A stretch of 55,194 nucleotides of DNA from contig CAYJAJ010000012.1 of NCBI GenBank assembly GCA_964368495.1, positions 1 to 55,194 on the forward strand, written 5' to 3'. How positions within the stretch are numbered: position 1 is the stretch's first letter; each line of letters opens with the position of its first letter. Below the pieces are notes generated by a model that saw nothing but the letters and a program-made list of their open reading frames with translations, had not been told where the DNA came from and made no database searches. The stretch is from CALVGQ01 sp964368495 (GTDB lineage Bacteria > Bacillota_I > Bacilli_A > Erysipelotrichales > Erysipelotrichaceae). The position numbers and the translations under genes are program-made. Shown in pieces: positions 16,481 through 26,003 of the stretch.

Positions 16481-17579
16481 ATGGAATTATATGAAATAAA
16501 ACAAGGCTTAACTGGATATAGCGCGAAGCTTCTGCAGTTAGGCGATTCTCTTTGACACTGCATCAAAGGAAAAAACAATCCATGAGAATGAAGAAAAAAT
16601 GTCTTCAGATGATTTTTGGAATGATCCCAAAAAAGCACAATCAATCATACAAGTGACAAATTCTCTTAAAGAAACTATTAATATGTATCATTTTTTAAAT
16701 GACAATTTAAGCTCACTTACTGAGACTGCTGACGAACTGAAAGCACATTTCGATGAAGAATTAATGATTCTTTTAGAAGAAGAATACAATTCAATTAGTG
16801 AAGCTTTTGACAAATTTGAAATAAGAGTGCTGCTTTCACAACCCTATGACAACAACAATGCAATTATCGAACTTCATCCAGGTGCTGGTGGGACAGAATC
16901 ACAAGATTGGGCAAGTATGTTATATAGAATGTATAATCGTTGGGCTGAAAATAAAGGATTCAAAGTAACCGTTTTAGATTACCAAGACGGTGACGAAGCA
17001 GGATTGAAATCATGTAGCATATTAATTGAAGGGCCTTTGGCGTATGGTTACTTAAAATCAGAAAGAGGAGTTCATCGATTGGTACGCATTTCTCCATTTG
17101 ATTCCTCAGGGCGAAGACATACAAGTTTTGCTTCACTGGATGTTATGCCGCAATTTAATGATGAGATTGAAATTACGATTGAAGATAAAGATTTAATTGT
17201 TGATACAATGCGTGCATCAGGAGCTGGTGGACAACACATCAACAAGACTGATTCAGCCGTTAGGATGACTCATATACCAAGTGGAATTGTGGTTTCTTGT
17301 CAAACTGAAAGAAGTCAGATAAAAAATCGTGAGCGCTGCTTAAATATGTTGAAATCAAAGCTTTATCAAAAAACAATTGAGGAACAAGAAGCAAAACTTG
17401 CAAACATCAAAGGGGAACAAAAATTAATTGAGTGGGGAAGCCAAATACGATCTTATGTATTTTGTCCCTATACGATGGTAAAAGATCATCGAACAAACTA
17501 CGATGAAACTAATGTTCAAAATGTGATGGATGGACAAATAGATCGTTTTATATTTAGTTATTTAAAGAGCTGTATCTAA
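16481..17579 (+). CDS. prfB: Peptide chain release factor 2 (programmed +1 frameshift)
   Basis: RF2 ends translation at UGA and UAA. ORF1 runs 16481-16552 (24 codons), then reads CTT TGA C. The in-frame TGA at 16553-16555 is bypassed by a +1 shift, with reading resuming at GAC 16554, for a full protein of about 365 residues. ORF2 continues LDTASKEK...MSSDDFWNDPKKA as in other RF2s. It holds the SPF tripeptide (VRISPFDSSGRRHTSF), which decides UGA/UAA reading, and GGQ (ASGAGGQHINKTDSAVR), which triggers peptidyl hydrolysis. A TTAGGCG stretch upstream of the slip site is a modest Shine-Dalgarno-like stimulator. The shift is the well-known RF2 self-regulation. It abuts the secA stop and is cotranscribed with it. 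Confidence 0.97.
16535..16556 (+). promoter_or_regulatory. prfB programmed +1 frameshift site
   Basis: CTTTGAC (16550-16556) is the canonical slip site. The upstream AGGCG SD-like element is weaker than the AGGGGG of E. coli. A low RF2 level slows termination at TGA and favours the shift. Confidence 0.95.
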
Positions 17580-17590
17580 GCTCTTTTTTA
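17563..17590 (+). terminator. Terminator after prfB
   Basis: AAAGAGCT and AGCTCTTT form a stem that overlaps the prfB stop and is followed by Ts. It ends secA-prfB. Confidence 0.88.
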
Positions 17591-17633
17591 TTTTAAAATG
17601 TGATATAATAATACAATATTTAGAGGTAATTGT

Positions 17634-20153
17634 ATGAAGAAATATACTCCAATGATGACACAATATTTAGAAGTGAAGGAAAATTACAAAGATGCCCTTG
17701 TCTTTTATCGATTAGGGGATTTTTATGAAATGTTTTTTGAAGATGCAAAAATAGCTTCAATTGAGCTGGATTTAGTATTAACAGGAAGAAATGCAGGAGT
17801 AGAGGAAAAAGTGCCGATGTGTGGAGTTCCTCACCATGCTGCAAATAGTTATATACAAAGATTGGTTGCTAAAGGATTCAAAGTCGCTATTGTAGAACAA
17901 CTTGAAACTCCAGCAGAGGCTTCAGGAATTGTGAAAAGAGATGTTATTCAAGTAGTAACACCAGGGACTGTAATGGATGAAAGTTTAGAAAAGAAGACAA
18001 GCATTCATCTTGCATCAATACTGGATTATGGTTATGAATACATTCTTTCCATGGTTGAAATGTCAACTGGGGAAACGATTGTTAAAAAGATTTCTCATCA
18101 ACAAACATTATTAAGTCAAACATTACTTAAAAACAACATTAAGGAAGTAGTTGTTAAAGATAACTTTAATGAAAAAGCACTCAATATGATTAGAAACAAC
18201 GGAAACATCACGATATCTTTTTGTAATGAATCTGATATATCAGATGAATATATACCATTATGTAGCGAAATCAACAAAAAAGAATCGTTTTTGGAAGCTT
18301 ATGGAATAATGCTTAATTACTTATGTGCGACACAAAAAAGAATGTTAGGGCATCTTCAGATTGTGCAGGTTGAAAATGAACAAGATACGATGGCGATGGA
18401 TTTTTCAACAATACAGAATTTAGAATTAGTAACCCCTCTAAGAACTCAAAGTAGTGGGGGAACACTATGGTCATTTTTAGATGTTTGTTTAACATCAATG
18501 GGTTCTAGAATGTTGAGAAAATGGATAGAAAAACCTTTAGTGAATGAGAAATTAATTATTCAAAGACAAGAACAAATTCAAACTTTAGTTGATGATTTTA
18601 TGATTCGCAATATGTGCAAAGAAGCACTTAATCCTATGTATGATTTAGAAAGATTAATCGCAAGAGTTGCTTATGGTTCTGCAAATGCAGTTGATTGTGT
18701 AAGGTTAGTAAAGACATTGAATCAAGTACCACAAATTAAAGAACTGTTTAAAAACAATGAACATTTTAAAGAACTAAATGAAGTAGATACATGTAATTCA
18801 CTAATTACACTTTTGCAAGATGCCTTTGTTGAAGAGCCACCAATGAGCATTAAAGAAGGTGGAATGTTTAAAATAGGATACAGTCCTCAATTAGATGAGT
18901 ACCGGGATATTGCTAAAAATGGTAAAAATTGGATTTTAAGTTTAGAGGCAAAAGAAAAAGAACGCACAAATATAAAAACATTAAAGATAGGATATAATCG
19001 AGTATTTGGATATTACATTGAAGTTTCAAAAGGAGCTACTAGTCAAATAAAAGACGAATACAACTATGTCCGAAAACAAACACTTTCGAATGCAGAACGC
19101 TATATTACACCTGAATTGAAAGAACAAGAAGATGCCATTTTAAATTCACAAGAGCGTGCTGTTCAACTTGAAACACAAATGTTTACAGAATTATTAGATC
19201 GAATTAAAGAATATTGTCCAAAGTTGCAAAAACTATCTTCGATACTTGCAAAAATGGATTGTATTTATGCTTTATCGGAAATAGCAGCAAAAAATGGTTA
19301 TGTAAGACCTCAATTTGTAAAAGATCAATTGAATATTGTTGAAGGTAGTCATCCAATACTATCCACAATGAAGAACAGTCGGTATATTTCAAACAGTTGT
19401 GTAATGGATAAGGAACGCACTGTGTTGTTGATTACTGGTCCAAATATGGGCGGGAAAAGCACATTTATGCGACAAACTGCTTTGATTGTAATTATGGCAC
19501 AAATAGGAAGCTTTGTTCCTTGTAAACAATGTGAGATGCAATTGTTTGATAAAATATTTACACGCATCGGTGCAAGTGATGATATCTTGTCAGGCAAATC
19601 AACATTTATGGTTGAAATGATTGAGGCAAATACTGCACTTAGTCAAGCTACAGAAAACTCCCTGATTTTATTTGATGAAATTGGAAGAGGAACTGCAACG
19701 TATGATGGAATGTCTTTAGCACAAGCAATGATTGAATACATTGCCACAAGCATTAAAGCAAAAACGCTATTTAGTACACATTATCATGAACTTACTACTC
19801 TTGATGAACAGCTTTCAAATGTGAAAAATGTACATGTAGAAGTTCATGAAAGCAAGGGAGATATTACTTTCATGTATCGTTTAAAAGAAGGTAAGGCGAA
19901 TCGCTCTTATGGTATTCACGTGGCTAAACTTGCCAATCTTCCAGAAAGCATTCTTATCCGTGCTAAAGATTTATGTGAACAATATGAAAATGAAAAGCAA
20001 GGGGTTCAACAATCAATGGGTATCATAGAAATGGTGAAAGAGCCACAAGGATATCGAGTGATTAGTGAAAAATTAAAAGAATTAAATGTTAATGAATTAA
20101 CTCCAATACAAGCATTACAATTATTAGATGAGCTTAAAAAAGAGATAAATTAA
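17634..20153 (+). CDS. mutS: DNA mismatch repair protein MutS
   Basis: Recognises mismatches and small loops and recruits MutL. 839 residues. The mismatch-binding domain has the Phe-x-Glu (GDFYEMFFEDA) near residue 25-35. The clamp and lever regions follow, then the ABC ATPase with Walker A TGPNMGGKSTFMRQ, signature FMVEMIEANTAL, Walker B LILFDEIGRGTATYDG and FSTHYHELT. The C-terminus ends in the usual helical tail. A TGATATAAT extended -10 (17601-17609) and AGAGGTAA precede it. It heads the mutS-mutL-miaA-tcdA operon. Confidence 0.97.
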   Translation: MKKYTPMMTQYLEVKENYKDALVFYRLGDFYEMFFEDAKIASIELDLVLTGRNAGVEEKVPMCGVPHHAANSYIQRLVAKGFKVAIVEQLETPAEASGIVKRDVIQVVTPGTVMDESLEKKTSIHLASILDYGYEYILSMVEMSTGETIVKKISHQQTLLSQTLLKNNIKEVVVKDNFNEKALNMIRNNGNITISFCNESDISDEYIPLCSEINKKESFLEAYGIMLNYLCATQKRMLGHLQIVQVENEQDTMAMDFSTIQNLELVTPLRTQSSGGTLWSFLDVCLTSMGSRMLRKWIEKPLVNEKLIIQRQEQIQTLVDDFMIRNMCKEALNPMYDLERLIARVAYGSANAVDCVRLVKTLNQVPQIKELFKNNEHFKELNEVDTCNSLITLLQDAFVEEPPMSIKEGGMFKIGYSPQLDEYRDIAKNGKNWILSLEAKEKERTNIKTLKIGYNRVFGYYIEVSKGATSQIKDEYNYVRKQTLSNAERYITPELKEQEDAILNSQERAVQLETQMFTELLDRIKEYCPKLQKLSSILAKMDCIYALSEIAAKNGYVRPQFVKDQLNIVEGSHPILSTMKNSRYISNSCVMDKERTVLLITGPNMGGKSTFMRQTALIVIMAQIGSFVPCKQCEMQLFDKIFTRIGASDDILSGKSTFMVEMIEANTALSQATENSLILFDEIGRGTATYDGMSLAQAMIEYIATSIKAKTLFSTHYHELTTLDEQLSNVKNVHVEVHESKGDITFMYRLKEGKANRSYGIHVAKLANLPESILIRAKDLCEQYENEKQGVQQSMGIIEMVKEPQGYRVISEKLKELNVNELTPIQALQLLDELKKEIN

Positions 20154-20166
20154 GTGAGGTGAAGTT

Positions 20167-21966
20167 ATGGCAAAAATACATAGAATGAATGAACATTTAA
20201 CCAATATGATTGCTGCTGGTGAAGTTGTAGAAAGACCAGTGGGAATTGTAAAGGAATGCGTAGAAAATTCTATTGATGCCAATGCTACAAGAATTGAAAT
20301 CCGAATAACCCATGGCGGAATTGAACAAATTGAAATTATTGATGATGGTTATGGTATGGATAAAGAAGATGCATTGATGGCATTTGAAAGACATGCTACT
20401 AGTAAAATTAAGGATACTGATGATTTGTGGTCAATCAAAACAATGGGGTTTAGAGGAGAAGCCTTACCCTCAATTGCTTCTGTTAGTAAGGTTGAAATGC
20501 GCACAAACAATGGGGATAATTCAACCCGTGTATTAATTGACTATGGAGAAGTAAAAGAAGTAGCTCCTTATGGGTGCAACAGAGGAACTGAAATTATCGT
20601 ACGAAATTTATTTCAAAAAACACCCGCAAGGTTAAAACATCTAAAAACTCCACAATATGAAGCAGCACTTATAAGTGATGTTGTGCAAAAATTTGCGCTT
20701 TCATATCCTAACATTTCTTTTAGATTAGTGGTTGACGGAAAAGAAACTTTTAAAACAACAGGGAAAAATCAACTAAAAGAAGTAATGTATCAAGTTTATT
20801 CAAAAGAGGTATTTGAAAACAGTGTAGAAATCAATAAGGATAATTTTGATGCAAAATGCACAGGATTAATAGTGTTGCCGCACATCAATCGTGCAACAAG
20901 GAACTATGTAAGCTTATTTATTAATGGACGTATGATTCGTTCTTTTAAACTAGCGAAAGCAGTTATTGATGCATATAGTGAAAGCATGCCAAACAGCCGT
21001 TATCCTATTGCAGTAATTCACATTACGCTTGATGAACAGCTTGTTGATGTGAATGTTCATCCATCAAAATGGGAAGTAAGATTGTCCAAGGAACAACAAC
21101 TGTTTTTGTTGATTAATGAAGCAGTTAAAGAAGGTTTATCTAAATATCACATGGCACCAGAAGTAAAAGAAATTCAGAGCTCAATGATTATGGAGCAAAA
21201 AGAACTGTTTATAACGACAATAAAAGAAAAAGAAGAAGACTATGTTGTGGAGGAGCCTAAAAAAGAAGCAACTTTTGATATAAATAAAGAAATTAACAAG
21301 AAAACAGCAGATGAAGAAATCATTGATGAAATAAATTTGGATGTTACATTACCGGTGATTAATGATAAAGTTGAAGTAAAGAAACGTCAACATTTTTTAC
21401 AACTTCAACCATTAGCTCAGCTAAATAGAAAATACATCCTTGCAACAAATGGAGATGGATTGGTTATAATTGATCAACATGCTGCACAAGAGCGAGTTAA
21501 TTATGAAAAAATAAGAAAGCACTTCGAAGAAAATAGCAGCGAAAATACAGAATTATTAATACCTATCAGCATTGAAGTTTCAGCATCAATAATGGCAAGG
21601 CTCGAGGAAATAAATAATATATTTAAAGACATTAAAATTGAGTTTGAATCTTTTTCAAATCATTCGTTAATTGTAAGAAATGTTCCAATATGGCTTTCAG
21701 ATTTTGACGAAATTGCATTTATTCAAGATTGCTTAGATACAGTTGAAGAAGATAACAACATAAGTAAAACAGGTCTAAATAAAGATAAACTAGCAACTAA
21801 AGCATGTCATCGATCTATTCGATTTAATCGTTCTTTAACAATGGAGGAAATGAGAAAGGTAATAGATGATTTAGAATATTGTGATCAACCTTATCATTGT
21901 CCTCATGGACGACCTACAATGATAACGATTAGTGAAAAACAGCTAATTAAGGAGTTTAAGCGATGA
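20167..21966 (+). CDS. mutL: DNA mismatch repair protein MutL
   Basis: Matchmaker ATPase of mismatch repair. 599 residues. The GHKL ATPase N-terminus has IAAGEVVERPVGIVKECVENSIDA, DDGYGMD, and GFRGEALPSIASV. NVHPSKWEVRL closes the N-terminal domain. The C-terminal dimer domain carries DQHAAQERVNYE (the DQHAx2Ex4E endonuclease motif found in organisms lacking MutH), ACHRSIR and CPHGRPTMI. It should therefore be an active nicking MutL. GAGGTG lies before the ATG; it follows mutS by 13 bp and overlaps miaA by 4. Confidence 0.97.
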   Translation: MAKIHRMNEHLTNMIAAGEVVERPVGIVKECVENSIDANATRIEIRITHGGIEQIEIIDDGYGMDKEDALMAFERHATSKIKDTDDLWSIKTMGFRGEALPSIASVSKVEMRTNNGDNSTRVLIDYGEVKEVAPYGCNRGTEIIVRNLFQKTPARLKHLKTPQYEAALISDVVQKFALSYPNISFRLVVDGKETFKTTGKNQLKEVMYQVYSKEVFENSVEINKDNFDAKCTGLIVLPHINRATRNYVSLFINGRMIRSFKLAKAVIDAYSESMPNSRYPIAVIHITLDEQLVDVNVHPSKWEVRLSKEQQLFLLINEAVKEGLSKYHMAPEVKEIQSSMIMEQKELFITTIKEKEEDYVVEEPKKEATFDINKEINKKTADEEIIDEINLDVTLPVINDKVEVKKRQHFLQLQPLAQLNRKYILATNGDGLVIIDQHAAQERVNYEKIRKHFEENSSENTELLIPISIEVSASIMARLEEINNIFKDIKIEFESFSNHSLIVRNVPIWLSDFDEIAFIQDCLDTVEEDNNISKTGLNKDKLATKACHRSIRFNRSLTMEEMRKVIDDLEYCDQPYHCPHGRPTMITISEKQLIKEFKR

Positions 21967-22871
21967 AAAAAGTATTGGTGATTGTTGGACCTACTGCAGT
22001 TGGAAAAAGTGATTTTGCACTTAACATTGCCGAGGAAATAAATAGTGAAATTATTAGTGGAGATAGTATTCAAGTATATCGTGGCTTAAACATAGGTTCA
22101 GGAAAAGTTACTAGCGCAGAAATGAATCAAGTGCCACATCACTTAATTGATATTCTTAGTGCAGATGAAAATTACAGTGTTGCTGATTTTCAAAAAAAAT
22201 CACGACAGTGTATTGAAAAAATTACGAATGAAAATAAACTTCCGATTGTCGTAGGAGGAACGGGATTATATATAAAAGCATGTCTATATGATTATGTATT
22301 TTCTGATGAACTAAAAAGTGATGAAGATGTCTATAATGATTTAGACAATGAAACACTTTATGCAATGTTGAAAGAAATAGATGAAAAGGCAACAGAAACG
22401 ATACATAAGAATAATCGTAAAAGAGTAATTCGTGCATTAACAATCGCGGGTTCTGGTAAAACCAAAAGCGATATTGAAGCAGAGCAAAATCATACAATGA
22501 TTTATGATGTTCTTTTAATAGGACTAACTTGTAGTAGAGAAACATTGTATAAGCGTATTAATAATCGAGTTGATAAAATGATTAATCTTGGACTAAAAGA
22601 AGAAATTGAAAAATTAATAAGCAACAAAATTAATTTTTGTAATCAATCAATGCAAGGAATAGGTTATCGTGAATGGAAGGATTACTTTGAAAATAATGCA
22701 TCTGAAAATGAAGTGATTGAGAAAATAAAAACTCATTCAAGACAATTTGCGAAAAGACAATACACATGGTTTAACAATCAAATGAAAATAAAGTGGCTTG
22801 ATATTGAAGAAGAAAATTGGCAAGAAAAAGGAATGGAACTCATATCAAAATGGAGGAATAGCCATGAATGA
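21963..22871 (+). CDS. miaA: tRNA dimethylallyltransferase MiaA
   Basis: Adds a dimethylallyl group to N6 of A37 in tRNAs reading UNN codons. 302 residues. It has P-loop IVGPTAVGKSDFAL, SGDSIQVYRGLNIGSGK (the DSxQvYrgldigTaK family motif), VPHHLID, VGGTGLYIKA, RVIRAL and the C-terminal QFAKRQYTWF. Its ATG overlaps the mutL stop (ATGA), implying coupling. Its prenyl donor comes from the MEP pathway, of which ispD and ispF are in this window. Confidence 0.97.
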   Translation: MKKVLVIVGPTAVGKSDFALNIAEEINSEIISGDSIQVYRGLNIGSGKVTSAEMNQVPHHLIDILSADENYSVADFQKKSRQCIEKITNENKLPIVVGGTGLYIKACLYDYVFSDELKSDEDVYNDLDNETLYAMLKEIDEKATETIHKNNRKRVIRALTIAGSGKTKSDIEAEQNHTMIYDVLLIGLTCSRETLYKRINNRVDKMINLGLKEEIEKLISNKINFCNQSMQGIGYREWKDYFENNASENEVIEKIKTHSRQFAKRQYTWFNNQMKIKWLDIEEENWQEKGMELISKWRNSHE

Positions 22872-23583
22872 AGCAGAAAAAAGATTAAGCTATTTAATAA
22901 ATGAAGAAAATGTAGAAAAACTAAGAAAGTCGTCAGTGATGATTGTCGGAATTGGCGGTGTAGGCGGGTTTGCTGCAGAAGCATTAGCACGAAGTTTCAT
23001 AGGAAAATTAATCTTAGTTGATCATGATGAGGTAGCGTATTCAAACCTCAATCGGCAAATCATTGCGACAACATGCACGATAGGAAAACCAAAAGTTGAG
23101 GTAATGAAAGAACGTATTTTGCTGATTAACCCTGAATGCGATGTACTTATTTATAAGGAGTTTTATAGTAAAGAGTTAGCAGAAATTTTTGATAACACTA
23201 TCGATTTTGTAGTTGATGCTATTGATGTTTTATCAAGCAAGATGGATTTGATAGAGGAATGTGCAAATAGAAAAATTCCAATGATAAGTTCACTAGGAAT
23301 GGGCAATCGCTTAGATCCTAGTCAGTTATGTGTTACGACGCTTGATAAAACAAATTATGATCCCCTTGCAAGAGCACTCAGAAATGTTGTGAAAAAACGG
23401 GGCTTTCAAAAGAAGGTGCATGTTGTATTTTCAAAAGAAATTCCGGTTAAGCAAACAAAAATTGAAAATGAGGAAGGGAAAACTCGAAAAGAAATAATGC
23501 CGCCGAGCAGTAGCGCATTTGTTCCAAGTAGTGCTGGGTTGCTTTGTGCCTCTTATGTTGTAAGGAAATTAATCGAAAATTAG
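22864..23583 (+). CDS. tcdA: tRNA threonylcarbamoyladenosine dehydratase (ThiF/E1-like)
   Basis: ATP-dependent enzyme that cyclises t6A37 to ct6A37 in ANN-decoding tRNAs. 239 residues. The Rossmann/E1 nucleotide site is VMIVGIGGVGGFAAEAL, then LVDHDEVAYSNLNRQIIA with the DxDxVxxSNLNRQ family motif, DFVVDAIDVLSSK, and SSLGMGNRLDP. The C-terminal half (PLARALRNVVKKRGF..., VVFSKEIPVK) is typical of the YgdL/TcdA group. Start ATG 22864 sits after GGAGGA and overlaps miaA by 8 bp. Both products modify position 37 of tRNAs, which fits an operon. Confidence 0.93.
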   Translation: MNEAEKRLSYLINEENVEKLRKSSVMIVGIGGVGGFAAEALARSFIGKLILVDHDEVAYSNLNRQIIATTCTIGKPKVEVMKERILLINPECDVLIYKEFYSKELAEIFDNTIDFVVDAIDVLSSKMDLIEECANRKIPMISSLGMGNRLDPSQLCVTTLDKTNYDPLARALRNVVKKRGFQKKVHVVFSKEIPVKQTKIENEEGKTRKEIMPPSSSAFVPSSAGLLCASYVVRKLIEN

Positions 23584-23594
23584 TTATTTAATAC

Positions 23595-23625
23595 AAAAGG
23601 GAATCTCATTAGTGATTCCTTTTTC
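23595..23625 (+). terminator. Terminator of mutS-mutL-miaA-tcdA
   Basis: GGAATC and GATTCC, extended by AAAA/TTTT, form a hairpin ending in TTTTT shortly after the tcdA stop. Confidence 0.85.
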
Positions 23626-23694
23626 AAAATATGAAAATGAAAAAGTATTATTTTGTAATATAATTAATGAAGGTATTTATTGTAGGGGGACATA

Positions 23695-25137
23695 ATGGAA
23701 AAACGCACAAAACGTTTATCTTTAGATTATCTTGAAGCTGGGGATTCTATTGAGCAATATGAAAATAGCAAAGATTACCCTAAAGGGATAACAAAAAAAA
23801 TGGTTTTAAACGATGCGATTCATATTGCATGGCCTTCGTTTATAGAATTAACTTTAACGCAATTGACCTCAATGGTTGATTTAATGATGGTTGGTCAGTT
23901 GGGTTCATGGGCCATAACCTCTGTAGGGTTAACCACACAACCAAAATTTTTAATGATGACACTGTTCATGGCATTAAATGTAGGGGTAACTGCACTAGTC
24001 GCTCGATATAAAGGTGCAGATAAAAAAGATAAAGCAAATGAAGTGCTTCGCCATGGATTAATATTTACTCTATTAATATCTATAGTATCAGCTACAATTG
24101 GGTTTAACTTTGCGGAAAACTTGGTGCATTTCATGGGAGCAACTGAAGAGATTACATTAGTAAATGGCACATCATATCTAAAAATACAAGCACTTGGTAT
24201 TGTTTTTGTCGCACTAACTTCTGTGTGCACAGCAGCACTTCGTGGAGTAGGTGATTCAAAAATTGCAATGAAATACAATGTTATGGCTAATGTAGTCAAT
24301 GTGGTTTTTAATTATTTGCTGATAGGGGGGAATTTCAATTTTCCGAAACTAGGAGTTGTTGGAGCATCACTTGCTACAGTCATTGGTCAAGTTGTTGCAT
24401 TTGGTTTAGCCATTAGAGCTATCACGAAAAATGATAACTATTTAAAATTAAACATTAAAAGCAAGTTTGTTTTTGAAAAGGATATTTTAGCAGATATTTT
24501 AAAGATAGGTATTCCTGCGATGATAGAACAATTATTTATGAGAACTGGAATGATTATATATTCTAGAACAGTTTCTGCATTAGGGACAGTAGCATTTGCT
24601 ACACATAATGTATGCATGAATATACAAGGGTTATCATTTATGATAGGACAAGGTTTTTCAGTTTCAGCTACATCTTTGGTAGGACAAAGTATTGGTAAAA
24701 AACGAGTTGATATGGTAAAGCATTATTCAAAAGCAACACAAAAAATTGGGTTAATTGTAGCTGGAATGTTAGGGATTGTTTTCATGTTTTTTGGCGGCCA
24801 AATTGTTGGGTTATACACTAATGAAATAGAAGTTATTAGTCAAGGGGCTATTATTATGATGTTCTTGGCTTTTATGCAACCTTTTCAAGCATTACAGTCG
24901 ATTACTGCAGGGGCATTAAGAGGTGCTGGAGATACAAAGACAACGGCAATGATAATTTTCATAACAATATTAATTGTTAGACCATTGTTTGCAATTATAA
25001 TGATTAATTACTTGAATTGGGGACTCTATGGCGCTTGGTTTGCATTGTTTGCAGATCAGTTGCTTCGTACAATATTAATTATGGCAAGATATTGGCGTGG
25101 AAAATGGTATAATGTTAAACTTAAAGGTCATAATTAA
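23695..25137 (+). CDS. MATE family multidrug/toxin exporter
   Basis: Twelve-helix cation-coupled efflux protein, 480 residues. The family architecture shows as two related halves, with WPSFIELTLTQLTSMVDLMMVGQLG at the first helix pair (E/Q-x-x-D...GxLG) and IPAMIEQLFMRTGMIIYSR at helix 7. LRGVGDSK and LRGAGDTKTTA lie in matching loops of the two halves. A cytoplasmic N-terminal extension of about 45 residues (charged, before the first helix) is longer than usual. A TATAAT at 23659-23664 and GGGGG before the ATG give it its own unit. Substrate unknown. Confidence 0.93.
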   Translation: MEKRTKRLSLDYLEAGDSIEQYENSKDYPKGITKKMVLNDAIHIAWPSFIELTLTQLTSMVDLMMVGQLGSWAITSVGLTTQPKFLMMTLFMALNVGVTALVARYKGADKKDKANEVLRHGLIFTLLISIVSATIGFNFAENLVHFMGATEEITLVNGTSYLKIQALGIVFVALTSVCTAALRGVGDSKIAMKYNVMANVVNVVFNYLLIGGNFNFPKLGVVGASLATVIGQVVAFGLAIRAITKNDNYLKLNIKSKFVFEKDILADILKIGIPAMIEQLFMRTGMIIYSRTVSALGTVAFATHNVCMNIQGLSFMIGQGFSVSATSLVGQSIGKKRVDMVKHYSKATQKIGLIVAGMLGIVFMFFGGQIVGLYTNEIEVISQGAIIMMFLAFMQPFQALQSITAGALRGAGDTKTTAMIIFITILIVRPLFAIIMINYLNWGLYGAWFALFADQLLRTILIMARYWRGKWYNVKLKGHN

Positions 25138-25166
25138 GAAAATGAAAATAGGAAATAGGTGGTATA

Positions 25167-25964
25167 ATGGAATATGCTATAGCAATACTTTTAATCGTAA
25201 TACTAATGCTTATTTTTGATTTGCGCATTAAAAAAGTACGTATTCAAATAGATTCGAATAAAATTATGGATGATATTCATTTTTTAATCATTAGTGACTT
25301 TCATTGTAATAATGAAAAGCTTGTTTTAGATAATATTAAAAATGAGAAAATCGATGCAATATTGATTGCTGGTGATTTGTTTGATGTAAAAAAACATTAT
25401 AACAATGTAATTTCACTGTTAGAGAAATTACAGGATATGTATCCGATTTTTTTTATAAGCGGAAATCATGAACACAAGTGCAAATGGTTAAACTATGAAC
25501 AAATTGTTACTATACTTAAAAAATACAATGTAAAAATTATTGATAACAAGCTTGTAGATTATAAGGGTATTGAATTAATTGGTATAAAGGATTATTTGTT
25601 CTACAAAGGTGAAAATGATTTATCAAGTGAAAAGAAAAATATTAGTGAACTTTTTAAAAACTCCAATAAAGATAAGTTCAATGTTGTCTTAATACATAGA
25701 CCAGATCACTACAAGTTATTTAATAAAAACGAGGTAGATTGCATGATAAGCGGTCATGCCCATGGAGGACAGTGGAGAATTCCCGGGTTAGTTAACGGAA
25801 TCTATGCACCACATCAAGGAATACTTCCAAAAAGAGCAGGTGGAGTGTATAATTTAAAAAACGGGAAACATATAGTATGCAGAGGTTTAGCAATTTATCC
25901 ACACTATCTTCGCTTATTTAACCGTCCAGAGTTGATATTTTTAACAATAAAAAAAGAAGATTAA
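25167..25964 (+). CDS. Calcineurin-like metallophosphoesterase (YkuE/YaeI type)
   Basis: 265 residues with a single N-terminal membrane helix (residues 3-20), then the dimetal phosphoesterase motifs ISDFHCN (D, H), IAGDLFD (GD), ISGNHEH (GNHE), LIHRPDHY and ISGHAHGGQW (GHxH). This is the membrane-anchored group that includes B. subtilis YkuE and E. coli YaeI, some of which act on lipid-linked or UDP-diacyl substrates. The exact substrate here cannot be read from sequence. It begins 29 bp after the MATE gene, so it may be cotranscribed, and its stop overlaps the stop of the convergent cca gene. Confidence 0.9.
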   Translation: MEYAIAILLIVILMLIFDLRIKKVRIQIDSNKIMDDIHFLIISDFHCNNEKLVLDNIKNEKIDAILIAGDLFDVKKHYNNVISLLEKLQDMYPIFFISGNHEHKCKWLNYEQIVTILKKYNVKIIDNKLVDYKGIELIGIKDYLFYKGENDLSSEKKNISELFKNSNKDKFNVVLIHRPDHYKLFNKNEVDCMISGHAHGGQWRIPGLVNGIYAPHQGILPKRAGGVYNLKNGKHIVCRGLAIYPHYLRLFNRPELIFLTIKKED

Positions 25965-26003
25965 ATCATTTTTATGCAATGATTTATCAAATCTTCTTTT
26001 TTA
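25950..26003. terminator. Bidirectional terminator embedded in two overlapping 3' ends
   Basis: AAAAAGAAGATT and AATCTTCTTTTT (with AATCATT/AATGATT inside) form a long stem with A and T tracts on both sides. It contains the stop codons of both convergent genes (25961-25964), so the hairpin is built from coding sequence of each. Confidence 0.85.

Noticed and set aside
16481..16600. Broken prfB start (stop codon at 16553)
   Set aside because: CTTTGAC at the expected codon is the known programmed frameshift, and both frames match RF2.
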